Notes under the pieces: model-generated | The model's input: only the letters and a program-made list of their open reading frames with translations | The model's database searches: none | What the model was told of the DNA's origin: nothing | Translations under genes and position numbers: made by a program | DNA from: Thermincola carboxydiphila | GTDB lineage: Bacteria > Bacillota > Thermincolia > Thermincolales > UBA2595 | Direction: 5' to 3' | NCBI GenBank assembly: GCA_016841325.1 | Contig: JAENZJ010000001.1 | Coordinates: 248,001 to 312,000 of the forward strand | Length of the DNA stretch: 64,000 bases | Shown here: positions 38,673 through 47,352 of the stretch, one piece after another | How positions within the stretch are numbered: the stretch's first letter is position 1 | Layout: every line of letters starts with the position of its first letter

Positions 38673-39881
38673 ATGACTGACAATGCAACACCGGTTATAT
38701 CACCTTACCGTTGGGTCATCCTGTTTATAATGTGGTGCTCTTTATTTGTAGGGCTGGCGGCACAGTTTCAGATAGCTGGGTTAGCATATAAGATAATCCC
38801 GGAATTTAAACTGACCCCTGCACAGTTTTCCCTTGTTTTAACTGCCCCTATGCTGGCAGGTGTTTGTTTCAGCTTCGCGGCCGGGGCCCTGGCTGATAAA
38901 TTTGGTGTAAAGCAGGTTGTTGCCATAGGATTTATTTTCTCTACAGCCGGTGTCTTTTTTCGTTATGCGGCTGTCGGCTTTTGGGATTTATTTTTCCTGA
39001 TGTTTCTGGCAGGTATCAGTCCGGGCTTTTTAAATGCAAATGTATCCAAGCTGTTGGGTGCATGGTTTCCCAAAGAACAAATGGGGACTGCCATGGGCAT
39101 CTATTTATCTGCTATGGGAGTAGGGGTTACTGCTGCTTTGGCCACTTCCGCCCTTTTTCCCACAACCAGGAGCGCTTTTGTTACTGCGGGTATTCTAATG
39201 GCATTGGTATGGGCTTTGTGGATTATCCTGATAAAACCTAAACCCCACGGCGCGCCAGATTTACCTGTTATGCCGGTTACCAGATATATCGGAGTAGCTG
39301 CAAGGAGCAGAAATGTCTGGTTAGTTGGCCTTGCCCTGCTGTTTTTTATGGGAAACTCTATGGCCTTCTCCGGCTTTTTGTCCAATGCCCTGAACGAGGC
39401 AAAAGGGATAGGCCCTGTAAGTGCCGGTTTTCTGGCATCTTTAGTCACCTTTGGGACAATTGTCGGCAGCATAATTGGTCCGGTCCTGTCTGGCCGGATG
39501 GGGAGGATCAAAGGTTTTTTAATTCCGGTTGCAGCAGCGGGTGCTGCTACGGGATATGCAGCCTGGGTTTTACCTCAGGGAACAAGCATGTCTGTGCTTC
39601 TCTTTCTTTTTGGTATCTTATCCGGTATGTGTTCACCCCTGCTGATGTCATTTCCAATGCTGCTGCCTGAAATAGGTCCTGTATATGCCGGAAGCGCCGG
39701 AGGAATTATCGGGACTCTACAGGTTATTGGCGCAGTATTTATACCATCCTTTATACTGACTCCAATAGCGGGCCATAACTACAACCTGTTTTTTGCCCTG
39801 GGCAGCTTATGCTTTTTATTAGTCGCTATTGTAATATTGTTCCTCCCCGAACTGGGTGTCAAGGCCCGGGCTAAGGCCTAA
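38673..39881 (+). CDS. major facilitator superfamily transporter
   Basis: The 402-residue protein has about 12 hydrophobic segments and the MFS loop 2-3 motif GALADKFGVKQV near residues 70-81. It resembles the anion- or organic-acid-type MFS proteins (NNP/CynX-like), but the substrate is not identifiable. Its position between two corrinoid-protein genes suggests that it imports the methylated substrate or exports the demethylated product. The ATG has AGGAGGGG upstream. The stop is followed by a short direct repeat (GGCCCGGGCTAAG twice). Confidence 0.85.
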   Translation: MTDNATPVISPYRWVILFIMWCSLFVGLAAQFQIAGLAYKIIPEFKLTPAQFSLVLTAPMLAGVCFSFAAGALADKFGVKQVVAIGFIFSTAGVFFRYAAVGFWDLFFLMFLAGISPGFLNANVSKLLGAWFPKEQMGTAMGIYLSAMGVGVTAALATSALFPTTRSAFVTAGILMALVWALWIILIKPKPHGAPDLPVMPVTRYIGVAARSRNVWLVGLALLFFMGNSMAFSGFLSNALNEAKGIGPVSAGFLASLVTFGTIVGSIIGPVLSGRMGRIKGFLIPVAAAGAATGYAAWVLPQGTSMSVLLFLFGILSGMCSPLLMSFPMLLPEIGPVYAGSAGGIIGTLQVIGAVFIPSFILTPIAGHNYNLFFALGSLCFLLVAIVILFLPELGVKARAKA

Positions 39882-39939
39882 GCTAAGGCCCGGGCTAAGT
39901 CTTGAACCACCTTTTATGAGTTTTAAAAATGAGGGCTTA

Positions 39940-39998
39940 TTGACAGGAATAATTACCGGCTATAATATATAAGCAATGGTATATTGCTGTATATACCA
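39940..39998 (+). promoter_or_regulatory. promoter with inverted-repeat operator for the second corrinoid protein unit
   Basis: TTGACA at 39940-39945 is followed by TATAAT at 39961-39966 (15-base spacer) or TAATAT at 39963-39968 (17). TGGTATAT at 39977-39984 and ATATACCA at 39991-39998 form an inverted repeat with a 6-base spacer just downstream. The second half, TGTATATACC, matches the centre of the operator at 35663. Confidence 0.65.
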
Positions 39999-40066
39999 CC
40001 ATCTGGTAATCTCAGGGTAATTTTATAACTTAAAAACCCAATAATATCGTAATGTTGGAGGGTAAA

Positions 40067-40747
40067 ATGGAAGACCTGAAAAAAATGGAAGGTACAATAA
40101 TTGACCTTGTAGAACAACTGGATGAAGAAGGTGTCATCAGCTTGGCCAGCCAGGCGCTGGATGCCGGTATTCAGCCACTGCGCCTTTTGGAGCTGATAGA
40201 CGAGGGGATGAACAGGGTAGGACAGCTGTATGAAAGTAAAGAATACTTCATTGCTGACCTTATTATGGCCGGACTGATCTTTAAGGATGTTTTGAAACTG
40301 GAAAAAATGGCGGCTCACTTTCAGCGCAGTTATTCCAAAAGGATAGGCAAGATACTGATTGGGACAGTTAAGGGTGATATCCATGATATTGGCAAGGAAA
40401 TTTTCCGGAGCATGGCAGAGGCTAATGGATTCGAAGTAATTGATATTGGCGTTGATGTCCCCAAGGAACTGTTTGTATCCAGAGTTGTCGAGAACAAACC
40501 CGATATTCTGGGACTAAGCGGTGTCTTAACAAACACTATTGAGGCCATGAGAGAGGTCGTTGAGGCGATAACCCGGGCGGGGCTGAGAGACAGTGTCAGG
40601 ATTATTGCAGGGGGTAACCACCTGACTGAAGATGCCTGCAGGTTTATCGGCGCCGACAGCTATGCAAACGATGCTTCATCAGGGGTGAAACGGTGCAGAG
40701 ACTGGATCGGCTCTGCCGGGGGAAAGGAAGTTCGTGCAGATGATTAG
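40067..40747 (+). CDS. corrinoid (B12-binding) methyl-carrier protein 2
   Basis: The protein has about 226 residues, with a helical cap and a B12 domain carrying DIHDIGKEIF, GLSGVLTN and IIAGGNHLT. It is clearly related to the protein at 36603 but differs in its N-terminal cap and has a C-terminal extension. ATG at 40067 with GGAGGG just upstream is chosen over ATG at 40052. No second UroD-type or folate methyltransferase is next to it, so it either shares those at 35.7-38.4 kb or serves a partner elsewhere. It overlaps the regulator gene. Confidence 0.92.
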   Translation: MEDLKKMEGTIIDLVEQLDEEGVISLASQALDAGIQPLRLLELIDEGMNRVGQLYESKEYFIADLIMAGLIFKDVLKLEKMAAHFQRSYSKRIGKILIGTVKGDIHDIGKEIFRSMAEANGFEVIDIGVDVPKELFVSRVVENKPDILGLSGVLTNTIEAMREVVEAITRAGLRDSVRIIAGGNHLTEDACRFIGADSYANDASSGVKRCRDWIGSAGGKEVRADD

Positions 40748-41438
40748 CCCGGTTTATCTCAAAATAGTTGAAGATATCAAGAAAAAGATAAACAGTGCTG
40801 AATTAAAACCGGGAGATGCCATAAGTTCTGAAACAGCTTTATGCAAGGAATACGGCGCCAGCCGGATGACTGTCAGGAAGGGATTAGCCATTCTGGTTAA
40901 TGAAGGGTATATTTATTCAATTCCGGGTAAGGGGAATTTTGTACAAAAACCTGACTATGATAAATATATCATTCAATATAATGAGATGAGCAACTCCATC
41001 AACACTGTTGATAAAACACAGCTTCTCGAAGTGAATATTGTGGTTCCTGACGAAAAACTGGCCAACAGCTTGCAGATAACCAGAAACAAAAATGTTATTA
41101 TGATCCGCAGGTTATTTTTCACTGACGGGGATCCGGTGGCTTATGATGTCAAATATCTGCTTTATCAAAAGGGAATGCCTATTGTTGAGAAGGAGATTGA
41201 ACATGCCACATTTCCTGAGATGATGTCAAAAAGCACGCCTATTTTTGCGTTAAAAAAGGAACTGACCATTTATGCCCAAACACCGGATGAAGAAATTAAA
41301 AGGTATCTTGATATATATGATAATGTTGCTATTTTAGTCGTGGAGCAAAAGTTATATAATAACGAAAACAAGCCGATGGGTCTCGGGATTACCTATTACA
41401 GGGGAGATTACATTAAATTACAGGGCATCACTGAATAA
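40740..41438 (+). CDS. GntR/HutC-family transcriptional regulator with UTRA domain
   Basis: The protein has about 232 residues. It has an N-terminal winged helix typical of GntR (GDAISSETALCKEYGASRMT then VRKGLAILVNEGYIYSIPGKG) and a C-terminal UTRA ligand-binding domain (about 80-230). It overlaps the end of the corrinoid-protein gene by 8 bases, so it is transcribed with it. It is the likely regulator of the methyl-transfer genes through the palindromes at 35663, 39977 and 41546. An in-frame GTG at 40734 is the alternative start. Confidence 0.9.
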   Translation: MISPVYLKIVEDIKKKINSAELKPGDAISSETALCKEYGASRMTVRKGLAILVNEGYIYSIPGKGNFVQKPDYDKYIIQYNEMSNSINTVDKTQLLEVNIVVPDEKLANSLQITRNKNVIMIRRLFFTDGDPVAYDVKYLLYQKGMPIVEKEIEHATFPEMMSKSTPIFALKKELTIYAQTPDEEIKRYLDIYDNVAILVVEQKLYNNENKPMGLGITYYRGDYIKLQGITE

Positions 41439-41461
41439 GTACCGAAATCCGTATTTTTCCG

Positions 41462-41495
41462 AGCTGTATCATTACCTGATGCAGCTTTATTGTTT
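41462..41495 (+). terminator. rho-independent terminator after the GntR gene
   Basis: AGCTGTATCA at 41462-41471 pairs with TGATGCAGCT at 41477-41486 with one G-U, followed by TTATTGTTT. Confidence 0.75.
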
Positions 41496-41545
41496 AAAAT
41501 TTGTTTGCTGTAATGATACAACGGCTTAAGGGGTATAAACACCTT

Positions 41546-41563
41546 TGCATGTATACACATGTA
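41546..41563 (+). promoter_or_regulatory. candidate operator upstream of the reductive activator gene
   Basis: TGCATGTATACACATGTA contains the 8-base palindrome TGTATACA and resembles the GTATAC centre of the two operators upstream. It lies 43 bases before the start codon. The match is partial, so a common regulator is a hypothesis. Confidence 0.45.
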
Positions 41564-41606
41564 AGTATAAGGTGATGTGATGCAACACTTAAGGGGGATA
41601 GTGCTT

Positions 41607-43466
41607 ATGGAACATTATAAAGTGATATTTCAGCCGGAAACGAGGGAAGTAGAAGTTTTGGCGGGCACCGACCTTATGGAGGTAATGAATGATGCCGGGG
41701 TTGAGCATGACTTTCCCTGTGGCGGCATGGGCAGGTGCGGCAAATGCCGATTAAAAATTTCTCATGGCCTGAACCCGCCTACCGCTAGAGAAAAGGAAAT
41801 TCTTAATGCCGGGGAAATAGAGGACGGGGTACGCCTGGCTTGCCTGACCAAAGTCCAAAACGATATGGTTGTGGTAACAGAGGGTGACAAAAAGCTTCAG
41901 CACAACATTTTGCTGGCTTCTGAAGAAAGACCTTTCAATATAAAACCACACCTGAACAAAATATTTATTAATATTGAAAAGCCTGCAATCCACGATCAGC
42001 GTTCAGACTGGCGCCGCATAAAAGATACCCTGCGTAAAAATGGCTGCGAATATAATGACCTGACGGTTCCCATCAGAGTATTGCGCCAGATCCCTGCCGT
42101 CATAAGGGAGGCAGGGCACAGAATTACCTTGGTTACAGATGGCAATGAAGTACTGGGAATCGAAGCACAGGATACGTCAGAAAAAATGCTGGGAATGGCT
42201 TTTGATATAGGGACAACTACTATAGTTGGGTATTTACTGAATCTCTGTTCCGGGGAAATACTGGGTGTTGCGTCAACCCTTAACCCTCAGACCAGGTTCG
42301 GGGCAGATGTTATCTCACGGGTAAACTTCGCAGCACAGAATGAAGACGGGCTTGATAAGCTGCACAAAACTGTCATAGATGCTATCAACATGCTTATTGG
42401 GAAGGCATCCGGAGAAGCCGGGGTAAGCCGCAGTAATATCTACGGGGTTTCCATTGCGGCTAATACCTGTATGCATCACCTGTTCCTGGGGATAACCCCG
42501 GAAAACATAGCTGCTGCCCCTTATGTTCCTGCCACCGGGGAGCCGGTAGTGGCAGCGGCAGAGGAATTGTGTATTGAAATTAATCCGGCCGGCCGGATAT
42601 TTGTGCTGCCTAATATAGCCGGTTTCGTCGGGGCAGATACCACGGCAGTCTTACTGGCTGCTGAGCTGGAACAGAGTGAGGATATCAAACTGATTATAGA
42701 CATCGGTACCAACGGGGAAATTGCTATTGGTTCCAAAGCTGGGATTGTCGCCTGTTCCGCCGCCGCCGGACCTGCTTTTGAAGGCGCCCAGATAAGCAGT
42801 GGGATGAGAGGGGCAGATGGCGCCATCGACCACGTTCATTTTGCCCGGCAGCTTGAATATTCCGTTATCGGAGGGGGCGCCCCCCTGGGTATCTGCGGTT
42901 CAGCTCTGCTGGATACGGTGGCGGGTCTGGTAGAATTGGGGATCATTGATAAGCGGGGCAGGATTCTGAATCCGGATAAACTGACTAATCCTGCAGGCAA
43001 AAGGTTTGCCAACCATATCATTGAGCACGGGGGGCAACCGGCATTTTTACTTGTACCTGCAGGCAAAACCGGCCATGGCAGACCAATCACGTGTACCCAG
43101 AGTGATATTCGGGAACTCCAGTTAGCCAAAGGCGCTATGGCTGCAGGAGTAAAAGTACTGATAGACAAACTTGGCATCGGGACCGGGGACATTAAAGAGG
43201 TACTCCTGGCCGGCGCCTTTGGCAATTATTTAAACCCGCACAGTGCATGTGTGTTAGGTCTGATTCCCATGGAACTGGAAGGGAAAATCAGGATGATAGG
43301 AAATGCAGCAGGGACTGGGGCACGTCTTGCCCTACTTTCTTCTGACGAATACCGGAAAGCAGGGGATATAGCCGGTGACGTAGAGTTTGTTGAATTGGGC
43401 AGTTATCCTAAATTCAACAGTATTTTTGGTGAATGCACGTATTTCACGATTCAGGATAAAAACTAA
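41607..43466 (+). CDS. RACE protein: ferredoxin/ASKHA reductive activator of corrinoid proteins
   Basis: The protein has about 619 residues. It starts with a 2Fe-2S ferredoxin domain (CGGMGRCGKCRLKISHG with the fourth Cys in RLACLTK, about residues 37-80), then a linker and a large DUF4445 ASKHA-type ATPase domain (AFDIGTTTIVGYLL near residue 205; IIDIGTNGEIAIG; AGPAFEGAQISSGMRG). RACE proteins, like RamA functionally, use ATP to reduce inactive Co(II) corrinoid to Co(I). ATG at 41607 gives the usual N-terminus; ATG at 41577 is in frame upstream. It is required logically by the corrinoid proteins nearby. Confidence 0.92.
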   Translation: MEHYKVIFQPETREVEVLAGTDLMEVMNDAGVEHDFPCGGMGRCGKCRLKISHGLNPPTAREKEILNAGEIEDGVRLACLTKVQNDMVVVTEGDKKLQHNILLASEERPFNIKPHLNKIFINIEKPAIHDQRSDWRRIKDTLRKNGCEYNDLTVPIRVLRQIPAVIREAGHRITLVTDGNEVLGIEAQDTSEKMLGMAFDIGTTTIVGYLLNLCSGEILGVASTLNPQTRFGADVISRVNFAAQNEDGLDKLHKTVIDAINMLIGKASGEAGVSRSNIYGVSIAANTCMHHLFLGITPENIAAAPYVPATGEPVVAAAEELCIEINPAGRIFVLPNIAGFVGADTTAVLLAAELEQSEDIKLIIDIGTNGEIAIGSKAGIVACSAAAGPAFEGAQISSGMRGADGAIDHVHFARQLEYSVIGGGAPLGICGSALLDTVAGLVELGIIDKRGRILNPDKLTNPAGKRFANHIIEHGGQPAFLLVPAGKTGHGRPITCTQSDIRELQLAKGAMAAGVKVLIDKLGIGTGDIKEVLLAGAFGNYLNPHSACVLGLIPMELEGKIRMIGNAAGTGARLALLSSDEYRKAGDIAGDVEFVELGSYPKFNSIFGECTYFTIQDKN

Positions 43467-43485
43467 AGAAGAAAGAAGTGAGAAG

Positions 43486-44196
43486 ATGAAAGAGTCGGTA
43501 GTATGGGAACTTGAGTTGCCGGAGGTAACTTTGGAGGAGGTTTTTCAGGCGGAGGGAGCTGATTACAGCAGACGCCCGCCCCGCCCGGGGATCGTTGAAT
43601 TACACCGGCAGATCATGGCAGAAGCAGAGTCTTTGGTCTCCCCGGTTGCTGTCTGGTGTGAGGTGGCAGTAAAGGATTTTGGGCAGGAAGAGGTTATTCT
43701 GGAAAATGGACAGAAGTTAACCAGCAGGCTTTTGGTCAGGACGGCCGGAACTGCGGAAAAGTTAATTTTGTTTACGGTGACTATTGGGAGCGCCATGGAT
43801 AACCGTACCGCCGAATACAGCAAGGCCGGGGAAATAATGGAAGCCTTCATTTCCGATGCTGTTGGTACAGCCTATATCGCCAAAAGCGCTATAGCGGCTT
43901 TGGCGAAACTTGAAGAAAAGTATCACAGAAGTGGTCTGGAAACCACATTTCCCATGGGACCCGGGCACTCATACTGGAGGGCAATGGAAGATATGCGGAC
44001 CATTTTTGGGATTCTGAGACCGGAGCAGGTTGGTTTGAAACTGACGGAGTCAAATTTGATTTTGCCCCGCAAATCAATTGCCATGGTAATTGGGGCAGGC
44101 AGTAAGCTGCCGGATTTCAAGGGGAAATCCCATTGTGATTTCTGTGACCTGCAAAATAGCTGTAAGATGCGAACCGGCAGTGGACCTATATGTTAA
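43486..44196 (+). CDS. vitamin B12-dependent methionine-synthase-activation-domain-like protein
   Basis: The protein has about 236 residues. The segments MGPGHSYWRAMEDMRTIFGI and VGLKLTESNLILPRKSIAMV match the S-adenosylmethionine-binding reactivation domain of MetH. It ends with a cysteine cluster, CDFCDLQNSCKMR (CxxCx5C), that may bind a metal. In acetogens such free-standing proteins occur with corrinoid methyltransferases and activators. It lies 19 bases after the RACE gene, so the two probably act together on oxidised cobalt, by reduction and perhaps by remethylation. Confidence 0.8.
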   Translation: MKESVVWELELPEVTLEEVFQAEGADYSRRPPRPGIVELHRQIMAEAESLVSPVAVWCEVAVKDFGQEEVILENGQKLTSRLLVRTAGTAEKLILFTVTIGSAMDNRTAEYSKAGEIMEAFISDAVGTAYIAKSAIAALAKLEEKYHRSGLETTFPMGPGHSYWRAMEDMRTIFGILRPEQVGLKLTESNLILPRKSIAMVIGAGSKLPDFKGKSHCDFCDLQNSCKMRTGSGPIC

Positions 44197-44197
44197 T

Positions 44198-44232
44198 GGG
44201 GCTGACTCATACCTAATGAGTTGGCCCCTTCT
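44198..44232 (+). terminator. hairpin terminator after the activator operon
   Basis: GGGGC with ACTCAT at 44198-44210 pairs with ATGAGT and GCCCC at 44216-44228. The T tract is short (TTCT). Confidence 0.7.
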
Positions 44233-44396
44233 CCATTGGTAATGAAGTTAGCAGGCAGCGAAAATCTGATCCCGAGCATTAATTAGTCGAAATATGTAAA
44301 AAATTATACAATTTTAAAGGAATTATACAAAAGTTTACAGAAAGAAATTATTTAAACTCAGGCACGGTCTAAACACGTTTGGAGTGTGTATCTGTT

Positions 44397-45932
44397 ATGG
44401 AATCTAAAAAAATAAAGTCCAATCATGAACAAATTAAGATAACAGCAATATATATGCTATTTGGCGTATTATGGATAAAGTTTTCCGATGGGTTCCTGTG
44501 GCAAATAGGGGCTGATGAGGAGACAATTTCCAAAATCAGTTTATACAAGGGTTGGGCTTATGTAGCAATAACGGGTATTCTGCTTTATTACCTGATTAAC
44601 CGGGCGATGCAGGAGGTCTTATCCAGTCAGAAGAAGCTTCATTACCTTGCCTACCACGATGCCCTGACAGGACTGCCCAACAGGGTCAATTTTTATGAAA
44701 AATTCAGTGAGGTTGTTGACGGTCTTTCTGCTGATAATATAAAGGGGGCTTTATTATACATAGATACCGATAACTTCAAGGATATAAATGACACCCTGGG
44801 ACATTCATTTGGGGACCGGTTTATAGTGCAATTTGCTGACAGATTACTGGATCTTGCGGATGAGAAACGTAAGCTGTTCCGGCTTAGTGGTGATGAATTT
44901 ATTTTCTTTTTGGTAAATACCCGGGATATAAGTGTAGTGGAGTCATTTGCTGAGGATATTTTGGAAGGGATCAGGAGGCCGTTTTATATAGATGAAAACA
45001 CCCTGAACATTTCGGCAAGCATTGGGATTGCACTGTTTCCTGACCATGGCAGAGATATCGGTGAGTTATTGAAAAATGCCGATACAGCGACGTATCAGGC
45101 CAAGTATTTGGGTAAAAACAAATTTGTTTTATTTAATCAGGCAATGAATCAGGCGATTGTTGACCGAATTAACACAGAGAAGAATTTAAAAACTGCCCTA
45201 AGCAACGGGGAATTTGTACTTTATTATCAGCCTCAGGTGGATATGCAAACACGTAAAATAACCGGTTTTGAGGCTCTTATCAGGTGGGACAGCAGGAATC
45301 TTGGCCTGTTACTTCCTGACAAGTTTATCAAGATCGCAGAGGAAACGGGACTGATTGTTCCCATCGGTGAATGGGTTTTAAAAAATGCCTGCTCATTCAT
45401 TAAAAAACTGCACAAAAAGGGTTATACGGACTGCCGTGTTTCTGTTAACATTTCGGTCCGCCAATTACAGCAGGACAGTTTCGTAAAAACGGTCTCCGAG
45501 ACCCTGGAGGAAGCAGGGATACCTCCGGCATGCCTTGAAATTGAAATTACGGAATCAATATTTATGGAAACATTTTATGAAATTAATGAAAGACTGAATC
45601 AGTTAAGAAAAATAGGAGTAAATATAGCTCTTGATGATTTTGGAAAAGGATATTCATCTTTAACCAATCTGGAGCAGCTGCCTATTAATACTTTAAAGAT
45701 CGATAAACTGTTTATTGATAATATCGCCGGTTCAAGGGATAACAAATCAATAATGGGGCTAATTATTCAGATAGGCCACACAATGGGTTTGAATGTTGTT
45801 GCCGAAGGTGTGGAAACAGAAGAGCAATACAGTTATTTGAGGAGAAACAATTGTGATATTGTTCAGGGGTTTTTGCTGGGCCGCCCTGTTGCTGAGGAAA
45901 CAGCAGCCTCGCTTTTGGCCAGGTGTTCCTAA
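44397..45932 (+). CDS. membrane-anchored GGDEF-EAL protein (probable c-di-GMP phosphodiesterase)
   Basis: The protein has about 511 residues. Two hydrophobic segments (about 16-35 and 55-73) precede a GGDEF domain and an EAL domain. The GGDEF motif reads SGDEF and no RxxD inhibitory site precedes it, so cyclase activity is doubtful. The EAL domain keeps EALIRW, VNISVRQLQ, EITESIF, DDFGKGYSSL, LKIDKLFI and AEGVET, so it should hydrolyse c-di-GMP. The ATG at 44397 is preferred over TTG at 44379. A second c-di-GMP phosphodiesterase gene follows 86 bases later. Confidence 0.92.
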   Translation: MESKKIKSNHEQIKITAIYMLFGVLWIKFSDGFLWQIGADEETISKISLYKGWAYVAITGILLYYLINRAMQEVLSSQKKLHYLAYHDALTGLPNRVNFYEKFSEVVDGLSADNIKGALLYIDTDNFKDINDTLGHSFGDRFIVQFADRLLDLADEKRKLFRLSGDEFIFFLVNTRDISVVESFAEDILEGIRRPFYIDENTLNISASIGIALFPDHGRDIGELLKNADTATYQAKYLGKNKFVLFNQAMNQAIVDRINTEKNLKTALSNGEFVLYYQPQVDMQTRKITGFEALIRWDSRNLGLLLPDKFIKIAEETGLIVPIGEWVLKNACSFIKKLHKKGYTDCRVSVNISVRQLQQDSFVKTVSETLEEAGIPPACLEIEITESIFMETFYEINERLNQLRKIGVNIALDDFGKGYSSLTNLEQLPINTLKIDKLFIDNIAGSRDNKSIMGLIIQIGHTMGLNVVAEGVETEEQYSYLRRNNCDIVQGFLLGRPVAEETAASLLARCS

Positions 45933-45959
45933 ATTATTTGCAGGATAAAGTTCCTATAT

Positions 45960-45966
45960 TGTCGAA
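45960..45966 (+). promoter_or_regulatory. candidate Spo0A box (TGTCGAA)
   Basis: TGTCGAA followed by AAA lies 53 bases before the HD-GYP gene. It is the third such site in an intergenic region of this window. It is a weak call for the same reason as the others. Confidence 0.25.
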
Positions 45967-46018
45967 AAAGTGAATTATTCAATTTACCTGGTAAATTTGA
46001 TATAAAGGTGGAATTGAT

Positions 46019-47296
46019 TTGAAAAAAGAGCCTTCTGTTTCCCTGTTTGAATTGGTAACGGCTTTATCTGAAGCTGCTGACCTGGTGAGCCCGGTACTGG
46101 TAAACCATCATAAGATGGTGGCGTATTTTTCGCTGCGCCTGGGTACGGAGATGGGATTATCAATTGAAAATATCAGGCAGACGGTTTTGGCCGGCGCTTT
46201 ACACGACATAGGAGCATTATCAATCAGAGAAAGGCTTGAGGCGCTTCATTTTGAAGTAGAGAATCCTTACCAGCATGCAGAAACCGGTTATCATCTGATG
46301 AAGGCTTTTCCGCATTTCTCCAAAATAGCGGAATTTATCCGGTTCCACCATGTTTGGTGGAATTATGGTGAGGGAAAAGAGTTTAGAGGCCACGAGGTAC
46401 CGATTGAAAGCCATATTCTGCATCTAGCAGACAGGATCTCTGTTTTGATTCATAAGGACCATCAGGTTTTAAGCCAGGTTGGCAACATCAGAGAGCAGAT
46501 TGTCAATCAGTCCGAAATAATGTTTCACCCTGATGCAATTGAAGCCTTTAAAAGCTTGGCAGATAAGGAATATTTCTGGCTTGACTCTGTCTCCAATTCT
46601 ATTCATACTATTTTAAAAAATCGCCTCGAATTTCAGACTGTCCTCCTGGACCTGGATGCCATTATTGATTTGGCTAATATTTTCAGCCAGATTATCGACT
46701 TTAGATGTAAATTCACGGCCAATCACTCCAGCGGTGTGGCTGCAAGTGCGGAAAAGTTAGCACAATTGGCTGCATTTTCTGAACGTGACCGTAAAATGAT
46801 GAAAGTTGCAGGTTACCTGCATGACTTAGGTAAACTGGCCGTTCCTGTTGATATTATTAATAAACCGTCGGGACTGTCTGATGAAGAGTTTCAGATAATT
46901 AAGAGTCACACTTATTATACATATCGCATATTAGAACAGATAAATGGTTTTGAGAAAATAAACTCGTGGGCTTCATTTCACCATGAATGTCTGGACGGGG
47001 GAGGCTATCCATTCCACCTGGGCGAATCCGAATTGTGTATGGGGTCACGCATTGTGGCAGTTGCCGATGTATTCACGGCTGTCACCGAAGACAGGCCATA
47101 CAGGGCAGGAATGGATAAAAAAAGTGCTTTGCAGGTTCTGCGGAAGATGGCAGATAAGCATAAGCTGGATCCGGATGTGGTCATGCTGCTGAAAGAAAAT
47201 TTTGAAGAGGTAAATGTGTGCCGGTTATTGGCTCAGGAAGTGACCGGTAATGAGTATCACCGTATTCTTGAGCATTCTGATAACCCTGACATCTAA
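46019..47296 (+). CDS. dual-HD protein with C-terminal HD-GYP c-di-GMP phosphodiesterase domain
   Basis: The 425-residue cytoplasmic protein has an N-terminal HD domain (about 20-170; HDIGALS, IRFHHVWW) and a complete C-terminal HD-GYP domain (about 215-410; LHDLGKLAVP, IKSHTYYTYRIL, SFHHECLDGGGYP, SRIVAVADVFTAVTEDRPYR). HD-GYP enzymes hydrolyse c-di-GMP to GMP. The N-terminal domain lacks the GYP motif and may be regulatory. It starts at TTG with GGTGGA upstream and may be co-transcribed with the GGDEF-EAL gene. Confidence 0.9.
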   Translation: MKKEPSVSLFELVTALSEAADLVSPVLVNHHKMVAYFSLRLGTEMGLSIENIRQTVLAGALHDIGALSIRERLEALHFEVENPYQHAETGYHLMKAFPHFSKIAEFIRFHHVWWNYGEGKEFRGHEVPIESHILHLADRISVLIHKDHQVLSQVGNIREQIVNQSEIMFHPDAIEAFKSLADKEYFWLDSVSNSIHTILKNRLEFQTVLLDLDAIIDLANIFSQIIDFRCKFTANHSSGVAASAEKLAQLAAFSERDRKMMKVAGYLHDLGKLAVPVDIINKPSGLSDEEFQIIKSHTYYTYRILEQINGFEKINSWASFHHECLDGGGYPFHLGESELCMGSRIVAVADVFTAVTEDRPYRAGMDKKSALQVLRKMADKHKLDPDVVMLLKENFEEVNVCRLLAQEVTGNEYHRILEHSDNPDI

Positions 47297-47352
47297 AAAC
47301 AGACAGCTAATAGTTTCCTTAAGCAGTCGTTGTAACGGAAAAAGGAGCAAAT

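Noticed and set aside
39877-39900. Short tandem repeat after the MFS gene (GGCCCGGGCTAAG twice)
   Set aside because: It is a small local duplication of the gene's last codons with no sign of a mobile element or regulatory role.
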